From NCBI GenBank assembly GCA_030762935.1, contig CM060886.1:30234509-30298508 (forward strand): a DNA stretch of 64,000 bases, given 5' to 3'. Positions 47,021-61,116 of this stretch are shown here, piece after piece (the stretch's first letter is position 1; every line of letters begins with the position of its first letter). The notes below the pieces were generated by a model. The model was given only the letters and a program-made list of their open reading frames with translations, searched no databases and was not told the DNA's origin. Origin of the DNA: Hymenopus coronatus (Eukaryota > Arthropoda > Insecta > Mantodea > Hymenopodidae). The position numbers and the translations under genes were made by a program.

Positions 47021-47175
47021 GTTGGTCTGGGTGCTCAGTTGGTTAAGCGTTGGCTTTCTGATCTCAAGGTCTCAGGTTTAACCCTGGTACAGACTAATGG
47101 TTTTTAAATGTGCTTAAAAGCAATAGCTCCATGCTAGTAGATTTATTGGCATGTTAAACAAACTCTTGACTCATC
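47021..47175 (+). mobile_element. SINE family C, second copy
   Basis: GTGCTCAGTTGGTTAAGCGT and CTCAGGTTTAACCCTGG, then GACTAATGGTTTTTAAATGT and CATGCTAGTAGATTTA. Same layout as 15989-16195. Confidence 0.7.
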
Positions 47176-47179
47176 AGTG

Positions 47180-50100
47180 GCACTGGTATGGTCCTGGTAA
47201 TTGACATTTAAGTACAGTTGGTTATTGTTGATGATGGACTGGACACTCAAGAAGATGTAGAAGATCCTTAATTAGATAAACAAGATTGTAAATCGTTAGT
47301 TACACCTGTTACTAAGTAACTGGAAAAGATAAAAAGTGACTTTAAATTTTGCAATTAAATGACTTAATACTTAATTTTAACTGCATATTTTTCCCCTTGC
47401 GGTTTTCCAAATCTCAGGGGTGGGGAATGATAGTGCCATAACAACAAGTGACTTTATTTAACAAGGTAAAAAAGTATTTAAGTTAATATTTTTACTGTTA
47501 ATGAGGAATGTTTATTATTTCATTATTTATTATTATACTAATGTATTAAGACCCATTACAGTACCTACAGCATTGATTTTGTATATGCTTATTTTGTGAA
47601 CATTTTTTTCTAAAAATTATTAATTGTTGGCTAGTCAAGTCTGACAATGAGCAACTCTATATCAATAAAACACAGAGATGTAACAAATGTGTTATAGAAG
47701 GGAAATTGATGTTCTAAATGGAAAGAATGACATGTTAAAAGAACAGACAAGTGCATACCCAAGAATTAACTTTTTAGGAAGACCACAGTGTAAAAGAATA
47801 ACTAATTGTTGAGACCCTCTCCCAGAACTGAAAGAGATCAACATCTTATACACTAGGGTCACTCATGTAGCACAAAATTATATTCAAATAATTTTCAGTT
47901 TTTAATATCCAAAAGAATAGAAAGAAATGACTTAGGCCTTTTTAGGTTCAATTGTCATCTCGGGTATAAGAATTAATTAAATGTATGTCTGAGACTTTCT
48001 CTAAGGATGTTATGTAAAGAGTTTTCTCTGCCTCAAAACACTGCTTTAGTTGAGAAAACAGAAATAATTAGTTTTCTTAGAACTGGTTCTTAACAAATGA
48101 TTACACTATTGCAGGTTTGATGCAAATGTAAATAAAATATATATGTTAAATTTTTTGTAGAATGCCTTTTGTGCTTTTCATTCGTGGGAAACCTGGTAAA
48201 ACAAAAAGAATTTATTGAAGAAAAATGTATCTCAGTACAGCATACAACTTTAACTTTTTTTCTTGGGGGAGGGGGCAGTGGATTTATTACTTGTAAGGTA
48301 AGTTTCCTTAGGTTTGCCATATTAGAAACATTTATTTTTAAAAATATTATATGTTTTGCAGAATTGTAAAAATTATCAATAATCCAAAAACTTAAAATAT
48401 AGTGTGGGAGAGATAATATTTTTTTTTATTTCTAAAATTTAAAAACAGTGCAGAATTACAATTGTGATGTCAAGATACAAGTGTATTCTAAATTTGCTAC
48501 TTGCATGCACATTCCCACTAAATATTTTAAAATTGTGCATCATTGATGTACTGCATTTTGCAATTGGGTAAAAATTACATTGAACTGTGCTAATTATATG
48601 CATTAAAGTTTAATGGTTATCCTATAAATAATAATTAATCACATGAATAATTTCAACTTTACAACAAAAACTACACTGACCTAAAATCTTAATTTGATAC
48701 CTATTCATTGTACCGCACAACTAAAAATCTTGAAATGAAAACTGAACAAAGTTAAACTCAGTTGCATTAACATCCAAATCTACACAACACTTATGTTGCA
48801 CTCTGGACATAATAGGTACGTAACTACAGTATCTCATATTTAAAACACAATCTGTTTTAGCTGTCTGCTGGTTTTCCAGCCATTGACTTCTTTTGGAATG
48901 AACAGAGATTTTTTATGATTTTACTGTTTTGAAGATTGACATAGCTACTGGGTTGCAAATATGTTAAAATTGCAGGGAGCGAATTGGATGGACTGGAAAC
49001 AAACATTCCTGTGTTTGTACAGCTAATTTGTTAGCTGATGAACGGTTTTTCTAAGGAGATCAATTTTTATTTTTTGGCATAACTAGAATATGACTGAAGG
49101 ATATGTTCATCCTGAGAGAAAGTTGCATCATGGTGAACTAAAGCATGCAGTATTTAGCAAAACTGTGGCAGGTTACACAATTACCACTGTTAACACACAG
49201 TAGGGGTAACTCATAGCAAATGAAATTGGTGAATGACTTCAACATTCACTGAAACAGAGAGATGCCATGCATCAAGTAGCTGATGCCTGTATCTAAGGAA
49301 ATTTGGATATACCGGCAAACTTAGGGAGACTTACCTTATATTTAAATCTCAAAATTTAAATTTATTTTGAAGTCTCAAGGGCACTTTCTTTTGCTTCTTG
49401 TAAGATCATATCTAACATCTTTTATTAACAACTGAATGCTCCTGTACACAACAAAATATTTATTAATTTTATTTTACTTAATTCATGTCACTTGATGCAA
49501 TTATTTGTCTAACGAAACGATAAAAAGACTATGATTTTTGGTGAAGAATTTGTAGAGTTATAAAACGGCTAATGGCCACTGTAGCCATTCATATTAACTT
49601 TTTAAATCTATGGATTCACATTTTTAGGTGTTTAACCATATTTAGCTAAACAAAAGAAAGATAACTTCAAATGCAAACTAATTTTTCAATTTAGCAGTTT
49701 TAATGTTTTGTTTCACAAAATCTTTTCCATTTATCAGTATCACGTGCTATGATGATGGCAACAATTATGTCCATGAATGTGTTTTTCTATCTGAAACATT
49801 GCATGATGCATGTTGTAAACAGTTATGTTTCAGATTTGCGCAGAAATGCACATGGCCATTACAGAAGGGCAGAGCATGGAAATGTAAATTTACCACTTAT
49901 TATGCAACATTATCTGCCAATGCAATAATACAGCCATAGATGCAGGAAGGAAATCCTAACATTTCTAAGTTAATCTTAAAAGAAAGCTTTTTGCCAAAAG
50001 ATGGCCTTATAATCTCTTCAAGCATGTTGATAAACATCTAACTTTGCAACATAAAATGAGGCACACAAAATCTGGATGATACACTTTGACTTTTACAGCA

Positions 50101-52793
50101 ATCTTCTGCTGCATTTCCTGCTCAGTTCTTACCTGGCAATACCCAAATGATAAGCATGAAATGCAGTGATATGATAATGAACGTCCTGTTCATTGTTTGG
50201 TGATAAAAAATATTATTTTGAGACTCTGCATCATGCAATATGCTAATATAGACAAAGAAGATACTTCTACATATGTTGAATGAACTCTATAAACTGAAAA
50301 CAAAGTTTTCTCTTGAGGTCCAAGCTAGCCATAAGTCAAATTTACTATTATTTTATTCATTTAGAAACAAAGTGAGCAAGCAGCAGTAAGTGAAGTACTT
50401 TGCTGTCACAGTAAATCTGTGCGATAAACAAAATGCATAACAGAGAAACGTTTAATGTACAAATAAATTGTAAAACTACATAAAGTATTAAGTCTGCAAG
50501 GGAATAACTAACTGTAAACTGCACTTTTTCCATTAGAGGTGTGATCATTATAACCTAAATAATGTGAGATTACACAAGTTTTCTTAACTTTCAAACATAT
50601 GCTGAACTTGGTGAAACCATTCTATTCATTTCAGTGAAGAAGTTAATAAATCAATGTTATTTATCATTAAAAAAAATTGACCAAAAAGCAATAGTTGAAT
50701 AAAAAAGGTTGCACAAAAGCTATCTAGTACAGAGGGTGCAGATAAATATTCTATGTAGTTTGCAATGAAATATTTTCTCTACAGTAAGGAGAAATTAAAG
50801 CTGTTACTCGAGTTTCAATTATAATCAGTGGCGGCCGATAAAGAACATTTTAATTTTAATATTGTTGCTTTTACTGCCGAAATTGAATAGATTATGTGTG
50901 TGTTCATTACAACTTGTTCATATCAGGCTGCATGGAAAGTTTATATGTTATGTGAAGCCTCTTCTCCCTCAGAGAACTGCCAGTACAACTTGCTAATGTG
51001 CGTATTGCTTACATTTCACTCTCTGCTAGCCCCACTATATGTTTTAGCTTACTGCACATCCCACTACACAGTGAACACACTGGACTGCAATCTTTGCAGT
51101 ACCAAAAGCAGCCTAAGTGCAATTTCCTGAGGATTTTTGTGAAATCAGACTTTTGTGAAATCAGACTTTTGTGAATATTGTCTTGGTGATTTAAATATGT
51201 TTTTGTTTCGTGATAGTAAAGTATAATCAAATGTCTCTGGTGTGCTTGTAACAATGAGTAATTCAGTTGAGCATTTAAACTCACTTCATTTTGGCACCTT
51301 AAAATTGCAAGAGAAATGTGACAAAGTGCATGGAAGACTGACTCCTGTGTTAAACATTATTCAAACTGCAACAAGCCGCAAAAACAATATAGTTGGTGTT
51401 TCAATCCCGAAATTTACAAGAAATATGAGTGGATATGTGGCTATGAAGTCAGTAATTGCCTTTTATTTGGAATTAAAGACCATGCATCAACATTACATGG
51501 GTTCAAAAGGGGGTATGAAAAGTTTCATAAAACAAAATGTCCAAAATCCATGTTAATAACATGCTTAATTTTGCTACATCTGGTTCAGTATATGTACAGA
51601 CACGTTTACCCAAGTCTATAAGGAATCAATAGATGTCACAATAATCAAGTCCAAAAAAAATAGGAACACTCTTATAAAGATAATCAAATGTGTAAAATTT
51701 TGTGATTATCAGGAGCTACCCCTAAGAGGACACAAAGAGCATGAAGGGTTGCAAAATCAAGGGGTGCTCATGGAATTGATTAAATATACAGCCAAAATTG
51801 ATTGCCTATTGATTTGCCATCTTAATAGTGACTCATTTTTTAAAAGAACTTCTAAGGAAATCAAAATGAGTTACTTCAGAGCATTATTGAGGTTTGTAAG
51901 AAAACATCTTAGAAGAAATTGAAGCAGCAGACTATGTTATGGCTGACAAACTACAGATATTGTTTATATGTTCCAACTTGTAATAATTTTAAAGTATTGT
52001 AATGTCTTAGGTAGTCCTGTTGGGTGACACTGGAGATTTTTTATTCTGAATGGGCAAAATTCTGATGCAATTGTATAAGTTGTAATTTCTGAGTTGTCAA
52101 TATGTTAAAAGATAAAAAAGAAACTCATAGACCAAGTTGTGATGATGCAGCAGTAATAAGCAGGGCTGTCAATGGAGTGTAAGCTTAAGTTACAGATGTC
52201 TATCCTTATGCATACTTTGAGCATTACTTAGCAGATCAATTAAATTTGATAATGCAGAGAGCTGCCAGCCAAAACACAAATGCTAGGACTTTCTTTTCAA
52301 ATCTTTCTGCTATACCCGCCTTCTTTTCCCATTCTCCACACAGATTATCAGTGTTAGATTCGTGAGTTAAGAAGATAATACCCAGTGGCAGATCGAGGTA
52401 GAACTACAAATCGACTGTAAATGTTTTTTATGAAAAGGAGGCATTGAAAGAATGTTTTCAAAGTTAATAAAATAACGATTACAACTATGGCTCAAAGTAT
52501 AAATTGATTGGGTAATACAGCAATCCTCGAGAATTTATAATAGTTAAAATATAATTTTTTTCTTTTTAAGGGAATATAATTCCCACTTTATTTCTAATTT
52601 TTCAGAATCAGAGACTTCAACCAATGTGCCAATAATTGAGGCATTTGCTATATTGAGGTATCTTGAAAATAATGAGTTTTGAATCTGGCTTAATTTTTTC
52701 CATTTAATTATGCCTCATGTAGTTATACTGTACAATCACTACAGAATTGCCACATTGAAACTGCTGAAGTTCCAGTGCACATATCTACTTTCA
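47180..52793. other. AT-rich intergenic DNA
   Basis: No gene or named repeat recognised apart from the unassigned frame at 51254-51556. Confidence 0.4.
51254..51556 (+). other. Unassigned open frame, 101 codons
   Basis: A frame from an ATG (MSNSVEHLNSLHFGTLKLQ) to TAA. It is longer than most chance frames in this AT-rich sequence and not low-complexity, but I recognise no domain, and I see no clear splice context. It could be a fragment of a transposon protein or chance. Confidence 0.2.
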
Positions 52794-53222
52794 AGTTGCC
52801 CTCCATGGTGTAATGGCTACCATGCTAACTTCATATACCCAAGATTGCAGATTAACCCTGGCAGAGGACGATGAATTCTTCAGAGGTAAAAATCTATATG
52901 TATGTTTGTATGTATGTATGTACATGTTATGTTTGTTTGTATGTATGTATGTATGTATGCATGCACAGAATACCCCAGATTGCGGCTTCAAACCTGGTTG
53001 GATTTTTTCAGGCAAAAAAGATCCTTTGCATGACTTCCTTTGGAAGGAAAATACAGCCGTTGGTCCCATGTCGTAGATTTAGAGCATGTAAAAGAGCCTC
53101 AAACCTGATAAAGAGGCCTCTGAGAAAAATTAAGCTGTCTTTCACGCACAGTATAGAATGGGACGCTGAGAACCATAGCAGTTAAAGAGTGTCCAGAAAT
53201 AAAACTCTCTTTCCATTTTCTG
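52794..53222 (+). mobile_element. SINE family A with internal microsatellite expansion
   Basis: Flanked by TCTACTTTCA (52784-52793 and 53223-53232). The head is the usual GCCCTCCATGGTGTAATGG type. Inside, an array of TATG/TTTG units (about 52896-52960) is followed by a partial repeat of the tRNA region (GATTGCGGCTTCAAACCTGG) and then the normal body (CATGACTTCCTTTGGAAGG to GTTAAAGAGTGTCC). Confidence 0.9.
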
Positions 53223-53234
53223 TCTACTTTCACT

Positions 53235-53960
53235 GCTAAAATTATAAAAGTAAGAAACACAGTGGTGTCCTGTTATTTGGTAGCACTAAACTCACACAAA
53301 AGAAAAATTGTTTCAAACACACAGACCAGAGTAGGAGCAAGCAAATAAGTATGTGATTATTTACATCTCGATTGAATCTCTGCTTCTAGTTTAGAGAACA
53401 ACTTTCTGTGACTTCCCTACTACAAGAATCATAGTTTGAACAATATAATTCAATATTTCCAGAAAGCATGTTCAATGAATAAGTAAAAATGTTGCCAGTG
53501 TTTGATGAAGACAAACTACATACAGAACTTTCAGTCATCTAGTCAAAAGAAGAATTCAGGAATATTGGTGGTGCTGTAATCAATATCTTAGAGCTAATAA
53601 TCTTTCTTCTACTTTTTCTGAAATGTTAAAACTTTTGTAAATAGCCATTACTATGCCTTTAAGAACAAGTGAATCTGAACTCTGTTTCTCTACACTGAAA
53701 AGAATTAAAACATTTCTTAGAAACACTATTTGAGAAGATAGACTATTACACTTGCTATGTTGTTCATAGAAAAGAGAGTGGTTAATAAGTTTGCAACAAA
53801 GAAAAATCGTTGTATGCAATTTATCTTCAAATAATTAAGGTAAGCTAATATTTCGATAGCCATCAGTATACACGCCTAGGTAAAGGCAACATGAGCCGCC
53901 AGTGATTATAATAGTCATTTATAACCAAGAAAAAGCTTGAAGCAACCTTTAATTTAATTT

Positions 53961-53991
<31 letters not shown>

Positions 53992-54626
53992 CTCTCTCTC
54001 TCTCTCTCTCTATTGCAAGAACAAAAAATAAAATATGGAAGGAAAAATTTGGTTGGAGGTTGTGTGTGTATGTTGGGCCCTTCCTGGCTGCTTGAGAACA
54101 AAGTTGACAATCTTATTATTATAAAATGGATTAATAAAAACTTGTAGAGTGGGGAGGTATGTTGAATGAGAACATAGTATTGCAAAAATAGATATTAAGA
54201 GAATAAATGGAAAATAAAATCATGTTGGTAAAGGCAGACTTCCTAAATGAAACAAAGAGGAGAAGTTAATGACAAATGAATGATGTTCTTATATAAAGAC
54301 TGGTTTATTAATAATTATATTCTAATAATTAACAATATTAATCATTAACTAATTATTGCAATTCTGCTACTAGTGGAATGTAATAAAATAATTGGCACTC
54401 TATAATCATGTGAGACCACTAACCTTAACAAGCATGAAAGCAGTAGACTAAGCACAAGAGAAGCAAGAATTTCTATAGTAAATAGTTTAATACCTGTACT
54501 TGGATAAATGTCAATTAAGAAAACACGTAGTAAGTTAAAATGACGAAAGAATATTTGTCAAACTAAAGGTCATTCATATATCTTTAATCTCTCCATTTCT
54601 CCAAAGTGCAAACATTTTTCTGAATG
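53235..54626. other. Region downstream of the glycosyltransferase-like gene
   Basis: Holds a microsatellite (53957-54012). No other structure seen. Confidence 0.4.
53957..54012. repeat. (TTTC)n-(TC)n microsatellite
   Basis: About ten TTTC units run into TC dinucleotides. Confidence 0.95.
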
Positions 54627-54914
54627 TTTATTATATTGAAGGTAAAGTTCATAATCTATAATGGTGATGGTATATGCTTGATTTTTCAGTTATAATATAT
54701 AAAAGAAAATGCGAGGGAAACAAACATTTTACAATGCATTATGAAAAACTTGAAATTATTGTTTTAAACAATAGAAAAATACAGAACAAATATTGTTTTC
54801 AACATATATTATTTCATTATCTGAAATAATCTCAAATATACTTTTTTCTCGTTTTCTTTGGGAATTGCTCCTTAGTGAACAAGTGAATAAATAGCTGCAA
54901 GTAGTAGTAGCGAT
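54627..54914 (-). other. Probable 3' UTR of the glycosyltransferase-like gene
   Basis: AT-rich sequence after the stop codon. An AATAAA on the minus strand occurs near 54627-54633 and could be the polyadenylation signal. In sequence this AT-rich, the hexamer is weak evidence. Confidence 0.3.
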
Positions 54915-55162
54915 TTAAATTCCTTCGCGACCTAAACCAGGAGTTTCTGTGATGTTTCCTTCTAGACCAGCCATTTCTGCTGCAACCATTTCTGGACTAG
55001 CCTTCCTGAAGAATTTCTCTGATCCTTGATATGTATATCGTGTCTCATCAAATCCAAACTTCAGTCCTAGCACTATGTTCAATGCTGAGCCATCAAAGAG
55101 ATGGCAGCCAGTATAACGGTACTGAGGCTTTTTATTATATCTGCATCCTCCAGATTGTGCCC
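54915..55162 (-). CDS. Glycosyltransferase-like protein, last exon with stop codon
   Basis: The acceptor GCTTTCAG lies just upstream of 55162. Joining it to 62877 gives PIGAQSGGCRYNKKPQYRYT in one frame. It continues with GCHLFDGSALNIVLGLKFGF and ends at TAA (54915-54917) after GLGREGI. The run of Cys residues (ALTQDC in the previous exon, then SGGC and TGC here) suggests disulphides in a secretory-pathway lumen. The two exons give 187 residues of the C-terminus. The intron of 7.7 kb holds two H repeats and a Penelope-like element. Confidence 0.8.
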
Positions 55163-55658
55163 CTGAAAGCAAAACCATTAAATCCATTTCAATGAACTAA
55201 TAAACCAGAATGTTTCTTTTTACATGGGCTGGGTTGAGAAAAATAGCTTCTGAGCCCATTTTTTAATTAAGTTCCAATTACAGTTTGCTGAAATAAGGAT
55301 TCTATCATTATTCCAATATTGGCATTATTCCATAATATTAAACTTTACTTTTTAATGCAGGATATGTAACTCTGAGATAACTGCTTACGCAAAGTAAAAA
55401 ATTAAGCATACTTGATACTAAATTTTTTACAACATTTCTTTGAAAGAATTATATGTTATAGAAAAAATTCTAAAAACATTCCGGAACTAACTGTGGTTTT
55501 GCACTTCTGGCCATTTAAATGCCCAAATGTGAAATGTAAACGAACATGTGCAAGTGAGTACAAATAACATGTAAGATTTCAAAAAGAATTAAACCACAGT
55601 GATTTAATTACAAATAAAGAATGTGCATCTATACTTCAGAAAATCGAAAATAAAAAAA

Positions 55659-56468
55659 TCTGATGCGTACCATTCACATGACTTTCTCCATATCCCTGCA
55701 ACAAATTATTCTTAAAAAGCTTATACTTTTATTTACTTTATGCTAATCAGAAAAAAATAGCAGAAATAGTCTAATTACTCGCTTCCTTGTAAGTAGAAGC
55801 GAAATAAGGGACAACTGTAGGTTAAAGTGATAGTCAAAAGCTGGTTGCTATGTCAATGAAGTTCCTTTGTCTATATGGATAGGAGTTGACAAGTTCCTGT
55901 ATGAGAAAAGTATACTTTTTTTATAGCAGAAACAAAAAATAAGGAATGTCACAAAAAAACGACGAACTCCACGAAAAAAATGTATATAACATAAATTGTG
56001 TGTTTTAATGTGCTCTACATTTTTTGTGTAGTAAGTTTTTGTACATCTCTTACGGTTTAGCAGTTATTCAAAATTTAGTAAAATTCATTCAGAATAAACT
56101 ACTCTTCAGAGGCTATTCCCAGAAAATTCAAGATATACATTTTATTTGTCAGGTAAATATGTTTAATATACAAAATTTTAATCAAAATCGTTAAAGCCAT
56201 TTTTAAGAAAATCAAAATTTTCGAAAAAAGTTCCATGTAAAGGGTAGTTGGGGGTGGGGGGATTTTTCTCAAAATGTTCGTGTCGCATCCCTGGAAGATA
56301 CTAAACTTAAATACCAAGTTTGGTATTTTACAGACTTTTCGTTTTTGAGTTATCTTGTTCACCCCCCCCCCCCCCCCACACACACACACACACACGGACC
56401 TTTTTGTGAAAATGCTTTTTTAAGATATTGGGGACCCTAAAACATAGTGCGTATGGAGAAAGTAAAAA
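55659..56468 (-). repeat. H repeat copy 8
   Basis: Distal end TCTGATGCGTACCATTCACA after an A-run at 55652-55658; hairpin end at GGAGAAAGTAAAAA (56468). About 70 bases with one hairpin arm are deleted after GACCCTAAAACATA. The microsatellite is a C-run plus (CA)n (56361-56395). Confidence 0.88.
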
Positions 56469-57745
56469 TACAGAACAATCAACAAATAATCATTTCCTTG
56501 AACAAAAAACCGGTAGTCTATCTGAAAGCAGATAAGGGAAACACAACTGACATAATGGACAAAAACATTTACATTTCAAAACTAGAAACACTTATAGAGA
56601 ATAAAGAATACATAGAAAGAAGTAAAAACTCATTAAGCACACTAACAACAGCCCTCAAACAGACAATAGAACAAACAGAAATTATACCAAAAATCAGTTA
56701 AATTCAAATTGAAAGAAGCAAACCCAACACTACCATGCCTTTATGCTCTGCCGAAAGTTCACAAACCTATTAGACCAATAGTCAATTGTATAAACTCCCC
56801 AACCTAAAATTATCAAAATAGTTGATGCAAATTCAATAGGTTTCCGGAACATGACAGGTTTCCATTAAAATTCCTTGGAACTAATAAAACATCTGGAGCA
56901 GTACACAGTTTCTGATTTGTTGGTCTCCTATAATGTGAAATCATTATTCACCAGCACTCCAGTCAAAAACTACTTGAAACCCCCAAAACATGGCTCACAA
57001 ACATAGGCTTAAACAAGAAAACAAAAGAGGTTCCATACCTTAAACATTGCATCAATCAGAACTGTTTCAAATTCAATGGCAGATTTTAGACAAACTTCAG
57101 ACTTAGCAATGGGAAACCCACTTTCACCCTTTTTAACAAATCTGCACATGGGACAACTTGAGATTCACATAACCTCCAGTTTTCCTAATATGTTAAAAAA
57201 TAGTTTAGATATGTGGATAATGTGTTTATGGTGGCCCCAAAAAATGAGCAGAAGACTCTCTAAAATTACTAAACCTTCCACAAAGGCATATACAGTTCAC
57301 AATGGAAACAGAAAAAGACCAAATTTTACCATACCTGGATCTAAAGCTCACACAGAAAGGACAAAAGATCACATATGGCATCTACAGGAAGACCACAAAC
57401 AATTACATAAAAAGGAATAGTTTCAACCCAGAACCTCACAAATATGCAATCTTCAATAGCTCAGTACACAGCATCCCACTAGACCCTGAAGAGTATAACA
57501 CAAAATACCTCCAATTAAGACACATAACCTCAGTCAACAGTTTCAACCCGAACATAATTGACAAAAAAAAAATCGAAAAACATAAGAAGAAATTAACATT
57601 ACAACAAATCACCACACAGAAACCAAAAGTTACATACCAAAAATTCACTTATTACCCTCAAAAGCTAAAAAAGTCGAGAAAAAAAAAAAATGTTCAAGAA
57701 ATACAACATAAGTTTAGCTTCAAGTAACCAATTCAACATAAAAAA

Positions 57746-58420
57746 TCTGATGAGTTCCATTTACATGACTTTCTCTACACCTCTACAACAAATTATTGTT
57801 AGAAAGCTTATGCTTCTATTTACTTCATGCTAATCGAGAAAAAATTAGCAGAAATAGTCTTATTACTTGCTTCCTTGTAAGTAGAAGCAAAATAAGGGAG
57901 TACCATAGGTTAAAGTGATAGTCAGAAGCTGGTTGCTATGTGACTGAAGTTCCTTTGTTTGTATGGATAGGAGTTAATAAATTCCTGTGTGAGAAAAGTA
58001 TAAGTTTTTCAAAGCTGAAACCAAAAACAAGGAGTATCTAAAAAAATGATCAACTACATGAAAAAAATAGGTATATAACATAAATTGTGTGTTGTAACGT
58101 GCTATACATTTTTGTGTGGTAAGTTTTTGTGTATATCTTACGGTTTAGCAGTTATGCAAAATGCTGTAAAATTCATTCAGAATAAAATAGTCTTCAGAGG
58201 CTATTCCCAGAAAATATCTTTAATATATAATATTTTAATCAAAATCGTAGAGCCATTTTTATGAAAATCAACATTTTCGAAAAAAGTTCCATGTGAAGGG
58301 TAGTTGGGGGTAAGGGAATTTTCTTGAAAATCTTTGTGTCGCATCCCTGAAAGATACCAAACATAAATACCAAGTTTGGTATTCAACGGCCTTTTCGTTT
58401 TTCAGCTATGCTGCCCACAG

Positions 58421-58458
<38 letters not shown>

Positions 58459-58608
58459 ACACATGGACTTTTATCTAAAAGTTATTTTTTTTTATTATGG
58501 GGGAACCCAAAACATGTATTTTCAGTGAAATCTCAGTATCAAATTTTTGGGTACATTAAAATACCTTCTCTAAACCTATTTACATAGTACATGCAGAGAA
58601 ACTAAAAA
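57746..58608 (-). repeat. H repeat copy 9, full length, inside Penelope-like element 2
   Basis: An 863-base unit from TCTGATGAGTTCCATTTACA (after A6 at 57740-57745) to CAGAGAAACTAAAAA (58608). It separates the RT and endonuclease parts of the host element. Holds (CA)n at 58422-58462. Confidence 0.92.
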
Positions 58609-59020
58609 TGCACTGAAAACAAAAATCAAAGACCCATACCTATGAACCAGAGATAAGGCAACTACAAAAGTGATTGTAAGAACTGCATATTATATTACAT
58701 TGGTCAAAGAAAAAGAAGACTGGAAATAAGCTTAACAGAACATTTTAGGCACATCAAACAAAAACAGATGGATAAATCGGCAGTAGCACACCATTTTTGG
58801 ACATCACACCATCAAATAGAAAATGACATAAAATTGCTTAAATTTGTAAACAACCTAGCAGCATTCACAGTTTGGGAGAATATTTTCATCACACAGCACA
58901 AGGACCAACTCATGAATTTTGAAATACTGCCACAAGAATACGAACTTCTGCTGAGAACGCCAGATGTCTCCACCATAACAGACTACAGAGCACAACTCCC
59001 AGTCATCAGTCGGATTTCAA

Positions 59021-59048
59021 CAGAAGAAGCGGGCGAACACCCTCGAAA
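59021..59048 (+). ncRNA. Hammerhead-like core in tail of Penelope-like element 2
   Basis: CAGAAGA (one change from CUGANGA), stem GCGGG / CCCTC with a GAACA-type loop, then GAAA (59045-59048), followed by ACAT/ATGT that could form stem III. The changed core base argues against activity. Confidence 0.35.
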
Positions 59049-59527
59049 CATATGTTTTGTAAATGCCATTTTAAGTGAGGTGAGTGTCACTATCCCAACT
59101 CATGTTATTATACTTGAACTACTTTGCTTGTCTCAAACTTCTGAGTTATTTCATTAATTTTCTCATATTTTTAAGCATTTTAAAATGATGAAATTTCTGT
59201 TCAAAGTTTAAACCCTTTGAAAGGAATACTTTTAAAGATCCTTTTTGTGAGATCAAGTACAATATGAGATTTATGCCTTTAATAAGACTGATTTTTAAAG
59301 AACTAAAACAGTTACATTTTGTTTTATTATTTTATTTATTTCTTAAAATATTTAATGTTGTAGAAAATCTTTTATTGAAAGGAACTACATATGAAAAATT
59401 AATTATTTTAATTAATTAATTTCAATTTTTTATTATGTGGGACATTTCGCTATTACTTAATTTTTATTTTTAACAATTATTTTCTTCACAAAAATTAGTT
59501 CTTATAATAATTATTGAACAAAGCCAT

Positions 59528-59872
59528 AAACCAGGGAGGAAGGGAAGGTGGGGAAACTCAAAGAGCGCTCAGATCCAGATGACTATGAATGTTAGCAAGG
59601 ACTAATAATTCCAGCAAGGCATTAATTCTGAAGCCACAAAACCTTAAGTCACCTGCAATATGGTAGTGTGTAGAGATGCTTCTCCTGAAGGAATAGCGCC
59701 CCAGCAGTACCACCAAATGACGAGAGAATTCCATTCTCCTGCCACATACTACATCATAGAAAGGAAAGCACCCCAACATTCACCCCCCTGGTTCAGGGAA
59801 ATTATGAAAAAACCCACAGTTAGACTGACTGGTCTGACAGGAATTGAACATGCGATCTCTAGAATATGAACT
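59528..59872 (-). mobile_element. tRNA-related SINE remnant, family G
   Basis: The minus strand has a box B-like GTTCAATTCCTGTCAG near 59838-59850 and a body with GGGTTTTTTCATAATTTCCC and GGTGAATGTTGGGGTGC. Only one copy in the window, so the limits are approximate. Confidence 0.45.
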
Positions 59873-59874
59873 TA

Positions 59875-60674
<800 letters not shown>

Positions 60675-60840
60675 CAATAAAGAGCTTGTTGACCTTTTAT
60701 GCATGGCCTTCCAAGTGTTGACTATTTTGTAGCATGATCTCATCTTCAGTTACATCTATAACTTGAAAACATAACTTTCTCTAAGAAAATAATTGGCATA
60801 CAGCTCACTCAAATATAAAAGCTAGGTCAACAGACCTTGC

Positions 60841-61054
60841 TACTTTCTCTAGCACCTATTTATAACAGGTAGAGGAAGTCCTATATTTGAGGCAAAAATT
60901 TCATTTCAATGTTTCGACTGAAATATACATTTTGAGGTCCTCTGACTTAGGTAAGAAGGTACTGCACTCCACACAAATATTCAATACAGTTTTCATTGAA
61001 AATGCATGCTTTGAGGACCCTGAATCCAAAATAGAAAATAGATAGAGAGGGAGG

Positions 61055-61116
<62 letters not shown>

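Larger units (their letters stand above)
56469..59160 (+). mobile_element. Penelope-like element 2, split by H copy 9
   Basis: Left part 56469-57745: KPVVYLKADKGNTTDIMDKN (ADKGN motif), a degraded LAMGNPLSPFLTNLHMGQLE (57110-57160), then LPYLDLKLTQKGQKITYGIY RKTTNNYIKRNSF. Right part 58609-59160: CKNCIYYIGQRKRRLEISLT EHF across a frame change, a GIY-YIG start, and DKSAVAHHFWTSHHQI. The YADD motif is eroded. The tail at 59021-59048 has a hammerhead-like motif. Lies within the intron of the glycosyltransferase-like gene, opposite strand. Confidence 0.82.
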
